From contig NZ_BOML01000050.1 in NCBI RefSeq assembly GCF_016862175.1, positions 1-64,000 on the forward strand: DNA of 64,000 nt, read 5' to 3'. Positions 23,146 to 31,017 of the stretch are shown piece by piece (position 1 is the first letter of the stretch; each line of letters begins with the position of its first letter). The notes under the pieces were generated by a model, which was not told where the DNA came from, did not search any database, and saw only the letters and a list, made by a program, of their open reading frames with translations. The translations under genes and the position numbers were made by a program. This DNA is from Paractinoplanes durhamensis. GTDB taxonomy: Bacteria > Actinomycetota > Actinomycetes > Mycobacteriales > Micromonosporaceae.

Positions 23146-25350
23146 TCAGAGATCGGCCACGAAACCCGAGACCCAGGCCAGCGCGGCGTTCCAGTTGATC
23201 GCTTCCTCGTTCGTCGACCACGACTGGATGTCGTCGATGTAGCAGAACTGCCCGACGCAGCCGGTCAGCTTGCTCTGCGCGTACGGGTCCTGGATGGACG
23301 AGTTCGCGCCACCGGCGAGCGTGCCCGCGGGCGGGTGGGGCAGCGCCGGGTCGAGCTGGTGGGCATACCACCGGCTGTGCTCGTTCTGCGAGCTCACCTC
23401 GCCGTACCCGGTCACGTAGGACTGGTTGAGCGCGTTGCGCCCGAACACGTAGTCGAGGCCGGTCAGCGCGGCGTCCTTGAACGCCGGTCGCCCGGTCAGC
23501 CGGTAACCCGTGGCCAGCACGACGATGTTGTTCAGCACCGCGCTGTTCGAGCCCCAGTCCCACGAGTTGTTGTTCGGGGCGTAGGGCACGCCGTACGCCT
23601 GGGCCTCGGCGACGGCCAGGTACTTCTCCGCCCCCTTGACCACCGACTTCTGGACGGCCGGGAGGCCGGGCAGCCGGTTCGGCACGGTGGCCAGGTCGAG
23701 CCGGCCGGCCGCGGCGGTCGACGCCCAGTCGAACGCACCGCTGCCGAACACGTCGGCGGTGTGCTCGGGCGAGGCCAGCACGTCGCTCTGGTAGGCGCGC
23801 TCCCCGGTGGTCAGGAACAGCTCGGCGGCCGCCCAGTAGAACTCGTCGCTGACCTTGCTGTCGTTGTAGGCCCCGCCGCCGACCCCGTCCGACTCCGGCG
23901 CGAGCAGCGCCGGGTTGGCCTTGGCCGCCGTGTAGGCGGTCCGGGCCCCCGCGAGGGCACGCTTCGCGAACGCCGGGTCGTAGGGCCGGTAGACCCGGGC
24001 GGCCTGCGCGGCCACCGCGGCGAGGTTGAGCGTCGCGGCGGTCGAGACCGGGTGCAGCTCGCGCGGCTGCGGGTCCTGGTCGGGCAGCAGCGGCAACCCG
24101 GTCCACGCCTGGTCGTGGATCTTGTGGTGGACCATGCCGGCGAGCGGCTTCCCGGCCGGGACCTGCATGCTGAGCAGGAAGTTCAGCTCCCAGCGGGCCT
24201 CGTCGAGGATGTCCGGGGTGCGGTTGCCGCTCTCCGGGATCGCCAGCGACACCTTCCGCACGGCGTGCGACCGTTCGTACTCGCTCAGAATCTCCCACGT
24301 GGTGATGCCACCGTTGACCACGTACTTGCCGTGGTCGCCCGCGTCGTACCACCCGCCGCGCACGTCGAGCGTGTAGTCGCACACGCCCGCCTGGCAGGGC
24401 ACCTTGCCGTCACCCTGGTTGGGCGCGACGTCGACGTGCCCGGCCGCGCGGCCGTAGCCCGGCCGCAGGGTGTCGTCGATGGTTATGCCGCTGCGCTGGG
24501 TGTAGTAGAACTTCAGCGCGTCGGCCCGCAGCTTGTCGTAAGCAGCCGCCCCGATGTCGAAGGGCCGGCTCGTCTCCCCGTCCGCCACAACCGTATAGCC
24601 CGAGCCTGCCCGGGAATACCGACCAAAGTCGATGGTCTGCACGTTCTGCCCCGAGGACACGTCCACCCCGCGCGGCGTCGAGGTGCCACGGGCGACGGCG
24701 CGACCGGCGGAGTCGAGCAACTGCCACGGCAGCGGCGTGGTCGAGTCGGTCACGACCGTCGCCACCTTGGGCCCCGAAGGCAGATAGGCCACCTGGTTGA
24801 CCCGCACCCGCGGCCCGGTGTCCGGCACATACACCTCCGGCGGCACCCCGCCGACCAGCGAGACGTTGTCGACGCAGAAGTGCCACGGATCAGCGCTGCC
24901 GCCGAGCTGGAACGCCACCTGCCCCTGCGTCGTGTCGGCCGCGGCGGTGAACGTGGACGAGTAGTGCGTGAGGCCGCCGAGGACCGGCGACTGCTCGACG
25001 TAGGTGTCGTACGGCGAGACCGCGAGACCCACGATGGCCCGCACGACGTGCCCGGCGTCACCGGACGCGTCGAAGCTGAACCGGTAGCTCTCGCCGGCGA
25101 CCAGGGGCAGATCGTTCTGCCCGATCGCCACGTCCCAGCGGTTGGTGGTGCCGCCGGGCACGTCCACGCAGGCCTGACCGTCGGTGAGGGTCATCGGCAT
25201 ACCCGCGGTGGACCAGAAGGGATCGGTGGTGCCGTCGAATCCGCCGTTGCGGACCTGCTCGACCTCATCGGCGAGGGCCGGGGCGGCGGCCCCGCCAACC
25301 AGGAGGACGGTGAGGACGGCAACCGTTCGGGAGCGCTCCCATAGAGACAT
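23146..25350 (-). CDS. Secreted GH9 endoglucanase with N-terminal CBM
   Basis: This 734-aa cellulase has a signal peptide over residues 1-29 (TVAVLTVLLVGGAAAPALA). A CBM4/9-type carbohydrate-binding domain follows to about 165 (VRNGGFDGTTDPFW to FCVDNVSLVGG). Next come a CelD_N Ig-like domain (VRVNQVAYLPSGPKVATVV) and the GH9 barrel, with GGWYDAGDHGKYVVNGG carrying the catalytic Asp pair and a final TNEEAINWNAAL with the proton-donor Glu. It would cut beta-1,4-glucan outside the cell. The ATG at 25350 gives a proper n-region; a CebR-like palindrome lies inside its first codons. Confidence 0.95.
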   Translation of the reverse strand: MSLWERSRTVAVLTVLLVGGAAAPALADEVEQVRNGGFDGTTDPFWSTAGMPMTLTDGQACVDVPGGTTNRWDVAIGQNDLPLVAGESYRFSFDASGDAGHVVRAIVGLAVSPYDTYVEQSPVLGGLTHYSSTFTAAADTTQGQVAFQLGGSADPWHFCVDNVSLVGGVPPEVYVPDTGPRVRVNQVAYLPSGPKVATVVTDSTTPLPWQLLDSAGRAVARGTSTPRGVDVSSGQNVQTIDFGRYSRAGSGYTVVADGETSRPFDIGAAAYDKLRADALKFYYTQRSGITIDDTLRPGYGRAAGHVDVAPNQGDGKVPCQAGVCDYTLDVRGGWYDAGDHGKYVVNGGITTWEILSEYERSHAVRKVSLAIPESGNRTPDILDEARWELNFLLSMQVPAGKPLAGMVHHKIHDQAWTGLPLLPDQDPQPRELHPVSTAATLNLAAVAAQAARVYRPYDPAFAKRALAGARTAYTAAKANPALLAPESDGVGGGAYNDSKVSDEFYWAAAELFLTTGERAYQSDVLASPEHTADVFGSGAFDWASTAAAGRLDLATVPNRLPGLPAVQKSVVKGAEKYLAVAEAQAYGVPYAPNNNSWDWGSNSAVLNNIVVLATGYRLTGRPAFKDAALTGLDYVFGRNALNQSYVTGYGEVSSQNEHSRWYAHQLDPALPHPPAGTLAGGANSSIQDPYAQSKLTGCVGQFCYIDDIQSWSTNEEAINWNAALAWVSGFVADL
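25328..25341. promoter_or_regulatory. CebR-like cellulose-utilisation operator
   Basis: On the minus strand the DNA reads TGGGAGCGCTCCCG, 13 of 14 bases of the CebR operator TGGGAGCGCTCCCA known from Streptomyces. It is centred on codons 4-7 of the GH9 gene. CebR is a LacI-family repressor released by cellobiose or cellotriose, so this fits cellulase control, though the position inside the coding start is unusual. Confidence 0.7.
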
Positions 25351-25406
25351 GGAAAGGATTGAATCGGTGCCGTGACGCGCTGTCAACGCCCCGGAAACAG
25401 CACGGT

Positions 25407-25444
25407 CATGGCCGGAGTCCCCGCCTCAGAGGACTCCGGCCATG
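25407..25444 (-). terminator. 14-bp perfect hairpin after the secreted protein gene
   Basis: CATGGCCGGAGTCC (25407-25420) pairs perfectly with 25431-25444 around a 10-base loop. It lies 16 bases beyond the stop of the minus-strand secreted protein gene and before the GH9 promoter region, separating the two transcription units. Confidence 0.75.
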
Positions 25445-25459
25445 GGGTGATGCGTTGGA

Positions 25460-26137
25460 TCAGTTGGTGAAGACCGCCGGCGAGCCGGCGACCGTGGTGT
25501 CCAGGACGGGCGCGTAATTGGCCGTGAAGAAGCCCGCGCTCGGGCAGGTGATCGGCCCCGACGACTTCGTGAACGCCTGGTTCGCGAAGCTGATCGAGTT
25601 GTCGGTGTTCGCCGAGACGCCGGTGATCGAGCCGCCGTTCGCCTGGAAGACGCAGGTCACCGAGCCGAGCAGGGTGCCGAGAACGATGGTGGTCTGGATC
25701 GGGGCGCCGGCGGCACCGCTGACCGTGACCGCACCGGTCGCACTGTCGATCGTGGTCGCGAACGGCAGGTTGTTGACCGTCACGCTGTTCACCTTCGTGA
25801 CGCCCAGGATGTTGGCGGTGCACGAGGCGAACGTGTGGCCGGTGGCCGACTCGGTCGCCACGCCGGGCGCGACCGGGTTGTCGACGACCGCCGCGGTGAA
25901 CGCCGACGCGGCGCACTTGATGCCGGTCGTGCCACCGGACGCGGTGGTGAAGTCGGCGGTCGTGCCGGACGCGACCGCGGCGTTCAGCACATCGCCGACC
26001 GCCACGTTGGCGCCCGCGGCGCTGCCGGTGGTCAGCACGGCCACCGCGTCTGCTTCCGCGGCGCGGGCCGGGCCCGCTACCAGGGCTACCGAGAGCGCCA
26101 CGACGGTGGCGATCGGCAAGCTTCTGGATGCACGCAT
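25460..26137 (-). CDS. Secreted protein of the DUF6230/DUF6114 neighbourhood
   Basis: This 225-aa exported protein has a signal peptide MRASRSLPIATVVALSVALVAGPARA with an arginine-containing n-region. The mature protein is Ala/Thr/Val-rich with many short strands (FTTASGGTTGIKCAASAF, TSCTANILGVTKVNSVTVNNLPF-like patterns) and several cysteines, fitting an extracellular beta-fold. Homologues of this type are often labelled Tat-signal proteins and lie beside DUF6230/DUF6114 genes, as here. The function is unknown; a cell-surface or spore-surface role is a guess. Confidence 0.72.
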   Translation of the reverse strand: MRASRSLPIATVVALSVALVAGPARAAEADAVAVLTTGSAAGANVAVGDVLNAAVASGTTADFTTASGGTTGIKCAASAFTAAVVDNPVAPGVATESATGHTFASCTANILGVTKVNSVTVNNLPFATTIDSATGAVTVSGAAGAPIQTTIVLGTLLGSVTCVFQANGGSITGVSANTDNSISFANQAFTKSSGPITCPSAGFFTANYAPVLDTTVAGSPAVFTN

Positions 26138-26443
26138 GGGTGTTCCTCCCTACCTCGGGGACAAGGCACCCGGGCGGCCACCTGCGGGGGGATGCGGGAG
26201 ACCGGGTCCGGATGTGAAACGCGCGCCGAGCTTCGATATCCGGAAGCATTGTGTACAAATATCGATACTTAGCGCCGTCGATGTATAGACCGCCCGAATG
26301 CGACAAGTCAAGCGACTTGACCTGCGCGATACCGAGCGGTAACTTCGGCCAGATACATAGACAGCGGCCTTTACATAATGTCGTTGTTCGTGAGCCACAA
26401 TTTCGATACGCCTATTTGTTTATGGCACACAAGGGAGTTTCTG
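26138..26443. promoter_or_regulatory. AT-richer divergent promoter region with a GTCAAG palindrome
   Basis: This 306-bp gap separates the divergent secreted-protein and DUF6230 genes and is clearly richer in A/T than its surroundings (for example TGTGTACAAATATCGATAC at 26252-26270). It contains the perfect 15-bp palindrome GTCAAGCGACTTGAC at 26307-26321, a likely operator shared by both genes. No gene is seen inside. Confidence 0.6.
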
Positions 26444-27076
26444 ATGACTGCACCGGACGACGCTTCCGCCGGCGGTGTCCGCTGGCGGCGCTTCGGCGTG
26501 ATGTTCGGCCTGACCGCGGTGGCCACCGGGGGCCTGATGGCCCTGACCGCCCAGGGCGTGCTCGCCGCGAACTTCTCGATCTCCGGCATGCCGTTCGTGG
26601 TCGCCGCCGACGAGCTGAACGGGCAGGGCTTCGAGCAGTTCGCGACGCTGGACACCACGCGTGAAGGCAACCCGAACCTGGCCGACGAGGGCGGGCAGAA
26701 GGTCCTCATCGTGTCGGCGATCAACAGCGCGACGCTGACCAAGCTCTGCCAGAGCGTCTCGCTCGGCGGCGCCTACCTGAAGATCACCGCCGGTGACGCC
26801 GGCACCCCGGTGTCGGCCAAGGCGCTGGTCGTCGACTCCGACCAGATCAACGGCAACGCCGACTTCACCAATATCGAGGTCGGTGGCGACGCCGGCGAGT
26901 TCAACAAGGTGAGGAACCCGAATACCGGCCAGCAGGTCGTCGGCCCGGACTACGTGTTCGGTCAGCAGGCCGACTCGGTCGTGATCAAGAATCTGTGGCA
27001 GAACAACTACGCGACCACGGCCGCCAAGTTCACCCTGCCGCACCTGCGGATGTCGTTCTCCTCGGACGGCTGCTGA
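26444..27076 (+). CDS. DUF6230 family membrane-anchored protein
   Basis: This 210-aa protein has an N-terminal Arg-rich stretch and a hydrophobic helix (FGVMFGLTAVATGGLMALTAQGVLAA) that works as a signal anchor. An outer domain of about 165 residues begins NFSISGMPFVVAADELNGQGFEQFA and ends LPHLRMSFSSDGC. This pattern is the DUF6230 family of actinobacteria, some of which were mislabelled cholesterol esterases. AAGGGAG at 26431-26437 fixes the ATG at 26444. The next gene (DUF6114) follows after three bases, so the two form an operon. Confidence 0.85.
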   Translation: MTAPDDASAGGVRWRRFGVMFGLTAVATGGLMALTAQGVLAANFSISGMPFVVAADELNGQGFEQFATLDTTREGNPNLADEGGQKVLIVSAINSATLTKLCQSVSLGGAYLKITAGDAGTPVSAKALVVDSDQINGNADFTNIEVGGDAGEFNKVRNPNTGQQVVGPDYVFGQQADSVVIKNLWQNNYATTAAKFTLPHLRMSFSSDGC

Positions 27077-27079
27077 GAA

Positions 27080-27562
27080 ATGCCGGAACGCTCCGCCTTC
27101 TGGCGCTGGCGGCACGCCCGTCCCTTCTGGGGCGGGCTGCTCGTCTTCGTGGCCGGACTCGAGATCTTCCTGACCGTGATGGCCCCGTTGCCGATCATCA
27201 TTCACGTCGGCATGCAGGGCTTCATCGGCTACCTGCTGCCGATCCTGCTCGCCGTGCTCGGCGGCCTGATGATCTTCAACCCGCAGCAACACGTGTTCTA
27301 CGCGCTGGTCGCCGCGATCCTGGCGATCTCGTCCTGGATCACGTCGAACCTGGGCGGCTTCATCTTCGGCATCGTGCTCGGCGTGGTCGGCAGTGCCCTG
27401 GCCTTCGCCTGGTCACCGACGAAACACAAGGCTGTTCTGCCGCCGATTGAAGAAGAAGATCAAGATCCGGAAGCTACGAGTACGCCGGGGGTCCAGCCGG
27501 ACACGTCGCAGAGCCTCCCGCGCCACAGGCGTCCCTCACCGGGAGTGTTGTCCGGCGAGTAG
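27080..27562 (+). CDS. DUF6114 family membrane protein
   Basis: This 160-aa protein has four hydrophobic helices: FWGGLLVFVAGLEIFLTV, GFIGYLLPILLAVLGGLMIF, VFYALVAAILAISSWI and FIFGIVLGVVGSALAFAW. A charged cytoplasmic tail follows. The WRHARPFWGG start and four-helix plan match DUF6114, which pairs with DUF6230. The last 35 residues or so are proline/serine-rich and lie over the opposite-strand GvpU-like gene (103-bp overlap), suggesting that the original stop has been lost and the frame runs on. Confidence 0.82.
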   Translation: MPERSAFWRWRHARPFWGGLLVFVAGLEIFLTVMAPLPIIIHVGMQGFIGYLLPILLAVLGGLMIFNPQQHVFYALVAAILAISSWITSNLGGFIFGIVLGVVGSALAFAWSPTKHKAVLPPIEEEDQDPEATSTPGVQPDTSQSLPRHRRPSPGVLSGE

Positions 27563-27939
27563 ATCCGGGTATTGCGCAGGTGGATGTATTTCGTCGGGGC
27601 CAGCAGCGCGCTCATCTGGCGGTGGGTCACCTCACCGCCGATGTCCCGCTGCCGGATCGCGTCGTGGGCGAGGTCGGACTGTTCCTTCATGTGCTCGGCC
27701 ATGCCGGTGTAGAAGGCGTCCTCGTAGTCGTCCATCTCGCTGACCTCGGCGAACCACTGCCACTGCGGGATCAGGTCACCGCTGACCAGCAGGCCGTGCA
27801 CGGTCAGGGTGAGCGGCACCCCCGGCTCCTGCGGTTTGATCAGACGGTCCATCTGGGCCACGTACGTCCCCAGGACACTGTCCGGCTCGCTCCAGTCGGA
27901 ACGGCTCATCAGCGTATCGAGCATCGGATCGGACACCAT
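27460..27939 (-). CDS. Gas vesicle accessory protein GvpU-like
   Basis: This 159-aa cytoplasmic protein resembles GvpU. A central strand pair LTLTVHGLLVSGDLIPQWQWF corresponds to the family's SLNVNGxxISGxxISxxxYF block, and YIHLRNTRIYSP followed by LWRGRLCDVSGWTPG matches the FIHLKNTxIY / WRGKIAEVDGF ending of the Bacillus protein. No other gvp gene lies in the window, so it is an orphan or has another role. Its 3' part overlaps the convergent DUF6114 gene. A GGGGGTG precedes the ATG at 27939. Confidence 0.72.
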   Translation of the reverse strand: MVSDPMLDTLMSRSDWSEPDSVLGTYVAQMDRLIKPQEPGVPLTLTVHGLLVSGDLIPQWQWFAEVSEMDDYEDAFYTGMAEHMKEQSDLAHDAIRQRDIGGEVTHRQMSALLAPTKYIHLRNTRIYSPDNTPGEGRLWRGRLCDVSGWTPGVLVASGS

Positions 27940-28014
27940 GCACCCCCGTGTCAGGCTCCCCGACCGACTCTAGGACAGCCGGGCGGGGCGCCGGACGGAA
28001 ACCGGGAGAACTTC

Positions 28015-28365
28015 TCAGGAGTGCAGGTGGTGGCGCCAGTCGTGCGGGACCGCGCCGGCCGGGCCGGGAACCGGCTGATCCGCCGGGCGGCTGTCGGCCG
28101 GGGCCAGCTGCGGGCCGCTGCCGGCCTCCTCGGTCGCGTAGTCCCAGAACCAGTCCTCGCCCGGCTCGAAGGACTGGATGACCGGGTGACCGGTCTCCTT
28201 CCAGTGCGCGGTGGCGTGCTGCGACGGGGAGGTGTCACAGCAGCCGATGTGGCCGCACTGCGCGCAGCGGCGCAGGTGGAACCACCAGCCGCTGCCGTCG
28301 AGGCACTCCACGCAGCCGGTGCCGGACGGTGGGACGTCGGGCTGAATCGGGTCGTCGCTCGTCAC
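28015..28365 (-). CDS. UBP-type zinc finger protein
   Basis: This 116-aa protein has a ubiquitin-hydrolase-type (ZnF-UBP) zinc finger: CVECLDGSGWWFHLRRCAQCGHIGCCDTSPSQHATAHWKETGHPVIQSFEPGEDWFWDY, in which Cys and His pairs are in the expected order. Bacterial members are small stand-alone proteins of unknown role, possibly binding C-terminal tails of other proteins. The last 30 residues are Pro/Ala-rich and non-conserved. It sits 9 bases beyond the end of the YbaK-like gene on the same strand. Confidence 0.9.
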   Translation of the reverse strand: MTSDDPIQPDVPPSGTGCVECLDGSGWWFHLRRCAQCGHIGCCDTSPSQHATAHWKETGHPVIQSFEPGEDWFWDYATEEAGSGPQLAPADSRPADQPVPGPAGAVPHDWRHHLHS

Positions 28366-28374
28366 GGGGGAAAC

Positions 28375-28842
28375 CTACCGCACGCTTTCGTCGGTGACAT
28401 CCGCGAACGTACCGGCCAGGGCGGCCACCGCTTCGTCCGCCGCCACCTGCAGTCCGACGCCGCGCTCCCCCGCCCCCAGGTTGATCGTCCGGCCCTCGGT
28501 GCGGGTGTCGGCGATCACCGGCCACGGCTTCGCCGAGCCGAACGGGGTGATCGTGCCGCGCTCGTAGCCGGTGGCCTCCTTGGCGGTGGCCGCGTCCGGC
28601 AGCGACAGCCGGTTGACGCCGAGCAGGGCACGCAGCTTGGGCCAGGAGATCTGCCGGTCGCCCGGGACGAGCACGAAAACGTACTCGCCCTCGGCCCGCC
28701 GCACCACGATCGTCTTGACCAGGTCCTGGATCTCCACGCCCTGCGCGGCGGCGGCCTCGGCGACGCTCGACACCGGCCCGTGATGCAGCACACGGTGGGC
28801 GACTCCGAGCGTGATGGCGGCCTGTTCGGCTGGTCCGGGCAT
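28375..28842 (-). CDS. YbaK/ProX-type aminoacyl-tRNA deacylase
   Basis: This 155-aa editing protein has the conserved Lys in LVKTIVVRRAEGEYVFVLVPGDRQISWPKLRALLG and the glycine-rich ERGTITPFGSAKPWPVIADTRTEG segment of the YbaK/EbsC fold. It probably hydrolyses misacylated tRNA, such as Cys-tRNA(Pro), in the cytoplasm. I use the ATG at 28842; a GTG at 28884 would run up to the divergent gene with no better RBS. It is probably co-transcribed with the zinc-finger gene. Confidence 0.88.
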   Translation of the reverse strand: MPGPAEQAAITLGVAHRVLHHGPVSSVAEAAAAQGVEIQDLVKTIVVRRAEGEYVFVLVPGDRQISWPKLRALLGVNRLSLPDAATAKEATGYERGTITPFGSAKPWPVIADTRTEGRTINLGAGERGVGLQVAADEAVAALAGTFADVTDESVR

Positions 28843-28886
28843 GTGATCAACGATAGCCACCGGTCCGACCGGAGTAGGTTTCACGT

Positions 28887-29264
28887 ATGTCTGACAAGCC
28901 GGTTCTTCAGCCCGGGCCGAACCACCCGATCACCATCACCCCCACCGCCGGCCGGGTCGTGGTGACCGCCGGCGGCAAGGTCGTCGCCGACAGCCGCAAC
29001 GCCCTCACCCTGCAGGAGTCGACCTACCCGCCGGTGCAGTACGTGCCGCTGGCCGATGTCGATCAAAACCTTCTGGAGCGTACGGCCACCGAGAGCTACT
29101 GCCCGTTCAAGGGCGACGCCAGCTACTGGTCGATCCCGGCCGGCGGCGACCAGGCCGTCGACGCTGTGTGGGAATACTCGAAGCCGCACGAGGCGGTGGC
29201 CGAGATCGCCGGCCACGTCGCGTTCTGGACCGGCCGGGTCGACTCGATCGAGGTCCAGCAGTAA
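28887..29264 (+). CDS. DUF427 domain protein
   Basis: This 125-aa protein of the DUF427 family has a beta-barrel-like pattern: ITPTAGRVVVTAGGKVVADSRNALTLQESTYPPVQYVPLADVD, then CPFKGDASYWSI with the typical CPxKG motif, and AVWEYSKPHEAVAEIAGHVAFW. The family is small, cytoplasmic and of unknown biochemical function. It is divergent from the YbaK gene and ends 7 bases before the convergent DUF5666-like gene. Confidence 0.92.
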   Translation: MSDKPVLQPGPNHPITITPTAGRVVVTAGGKVVADSRNALTLQESTYPPVQYVPLADVDQNLLERTATESYCPFKGDASYWSIPAGGDQAVDAVWEYSKPHEAVAEIAGHVAFWTGRVDSIEVQQ

Positions 29265-29271
29265 CGCAGTC

Positions 29272-29793
29272 TCAGGACGCGGTCACCGACGTCGCCGTGA
29301 TCGAGCCGTCGGTGGCCGTGGCGCCCTGCACCGACAGGGACTGACCGGCCTTCAGCGTGGCCAGGGTCGTCGTCTGCTGGATCTTGGTGGACTCGCCGAT
29401 GGTCACGGTGACCGTCTTGCCGGCCGCGGTCTGCATGGTCAGCGCACCAGCCGTGATCGACTTGAGCGTGCCGGTGGTGGCGTTTCCTCCTCCACCAGGA
29501 TTGAAACCCCCGCCGGGCCCGCCGGACGCGCCCATCCCGCCCGGCATCTGCCCGCCAGAGCGAGTGGCGGACGACGCGGTCGAACCTGCCGTCGCCGTCT
29601 TCCCCCAGTGCTTCTGCACCACGACGCCGCCGAGGAAGCCACCAGCCAGCAGAAACACGCCGAGCAGCGCCGGCGTGGCCTTGTTCGACCACCGGCGGGG
29701 CGCCGCCGACGACAGCTCCCGGGGCAGGTCGGTGTTGTCCGGGGGTTCCTCGGTGACCCCCTCCAGCACCTCGGTGTCGCTGTCGCTGCTCAT
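29272..29793 (-). CDS. Membrane-anchored DUF5666-like protein
   Basis: This 173-aa protein has an acidic cytoplasmic N-terminus, one transmembrane helix (ATPALLGVFLLAGGFLGGVVV, about 40-60), a Gly/Ser-rich linker (GGMGASGGPGGGFNPGGGG) and a small outer beta-barrel-like domain: GTLKSITAGALTMQTAAGKTVTVTIGESTKIQQTTTLATLKAGQSLSVQG. The last resembles DUF5666, an OB-like fold. It is the final gene of the efflux operon, 12 bases after the permease gene, so it may help the exporter in the envelope. Confidence 0.75.
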   Translation of the reverse strand: MSSDSDTEVLEGVTEEPPDNTDLPRELSSAAPRRWSNKATPALLGVFLLAGGFLGGVVVQKHWGKTATAGSTASSATRSGGQMPGGMGASGGPGGGFNPGGGGNATTGTLKSITAGALTMQTAAGKTVTVTIGESTKIQQTTTLATLKAGQSLSVQGATATDGSITATSVTAS

Positions 29794-29805
29794 GAAGGAC
29801 CCCTC

Positions 29806-31017
29806 TTACTCGTACCGGAGCGCGTCGATGGGCCGCAGCCGGGCGGCCCGGGCGGCGGGCAGGCCGCCGAAGAACATGCCGATCACCACGGAGACCCCGA
29901 GGGCGAGCGCCACCGAGCTGGGCACCACCAGGGGTTTCACCCCGGCGATGGTGAAATGGGCGCCGATCAGCGCGGCAGCCACGCCGAGCGCGCCGCCGAG
30001 GAAGCTGAGCAGGGTCGCCTCGATCATGAACTGGGTGAGGATCACCCGCCGCGGCGCGCCGAGCGCCTTGCGGATGCCGATCTCCCGGGTCCGCTCGGTG
30101 ACCGTGACCAGCATGATGTTGGTGATGCCGATCCCGCCGACCAGCAGGCTGATCGCGGCGACCGCACCGAGCAGTGTGGTGAACGTGTCGGCCGTCTCGG
30201 TCTGCGTCTCCAGGAGCTGCGAGGCGCTGCGGATCCGGTACGGCGTGCTGGTCGAGCTCGTCGACGACGTGGCGGCGGTCATCCGCTGGTCCAGGATCGT
30301 GGCGACCTCGGACTGCACGGTGGCGACCATGCCGGAGTTGGCCGCCTCGACCAGGATCGAGCTGAGCGCGCCGTAGCCGGTGAGGACCTGCCGGACCGCG
30401 ATGATCGGCGCGATCGCCACGTCGTTGGCGTCCGACTGGCCGGTCGACTCGCTCTTCTCGGCGAGCACCCCGACCACGGTGAACAGCGCGCCGCCCACGG
30501 TGACCTGCTGGCCGACCGGGTCCTCGCCGGCGAACAGATCCTCGGCGACGGTCTGCCCGATCACCACCACCCGCCGGCCCTGGCTGTTGTCGTCGGCGCT
30601 GAACGCCGACCCGGTCTGCACCGGCGTGTTCGACGCGGTGAAGTAGCTGGGCGTGGTGCCGACGAACGAGCTCACGTCGTGCGAGGTGCTGCCGTAGGCG
30701 ATCGTCGTCGACGTGCTGACCACCGGCGACACCGACTTCACGTCCGGCGCGAGCACCGGGTCGTCGAGTGCGTCGGCGATCTTCAGGGTGAGGCCGCTGC
30801 TGCCGGTGGCGTTGCGGCTGGTGCTCATCACGGTGAGCGTGTTGGTGCCCAGCGCCGAGATCCGGTCGCTGATCTGCTTGGCCGAACCGTTGCCGACCGC
30901 CACCAGCAGGATCACCGCGGCGACACCGATCAGGATGCCGAGCATGGTCAGGGATGACCGCAGCTTGTTCACGGCGATGCCGCGTAGCGCGAATCGGATG
31001 ATCTCGAAAGTGTTCAC
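29806..31017 (-). CDS. MacB-type ABC transporter permease
   Basis: This 403-aa protein has the MacB/FtsX layout: an N-terminal helix (LRGIAVNKLRSSLTMLGILIGVAAVILLVAVGNG), a periplasm-facing domain of about 220 residues, and three C-terminal helices. These begin LLGAVAAISLLVGGIGITNIMLVTVTERTREIGIRKALGA and end LPAARAARLRPIDALRYE. It works with the ATPase gene upstream, sharing a GTGA stop/start overlap. Such transporters export peptides, antibiotics or lipoproteins by a mechanotransmission cycle. Confidence 0.94.
   Translation of the reverse strand: MNTFEIIRFALRGIAVNKLRSSLTMLGILIGVAAVILLVAVGNGSAKQISDRISALGTNTLTVMSTSRNATGSSGLTLKIADALDDPVLAPDVKSVSPVVSTSTTIAYGSTSHDVSSFVGTTPSYFTASNTPVQTGSAFSADDNSQGRRVVVIGQTVAEDLFAGEDPVGQQVTVGGALFTVVGVLAEKSESTGQSDANDVAIAPIIAVRQVLTGYGALSSILVEAANSGMVATVQSEVATILDQRMTAATSSTSSTSTPYRIRSASQLLETQTETADTFTTLLGAVAAISLLVGGIGITNIMLVTVTERTREIGIRKALGAPRRVILTQFMIEATLLSFLGGALGVAAALIGAHFTIAGVKPLVVPSSVALALGVSVVIGMFFGGLPAARAARLRPIDALRYE

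Noticed and set aside
22727..24382. Long alternative frames within the GH9 and DUF2087 genes.
   Set aside because: They are GC-driven frame shadows; only the minus-strand GH9 and DUF2087 frames have motifs and correct starts.
27460..27939. A gas vesicle cluster around the GvpU-like gene.
   Set aside because: No GvpA/J/F/L/N-type sequence is seen on either side.
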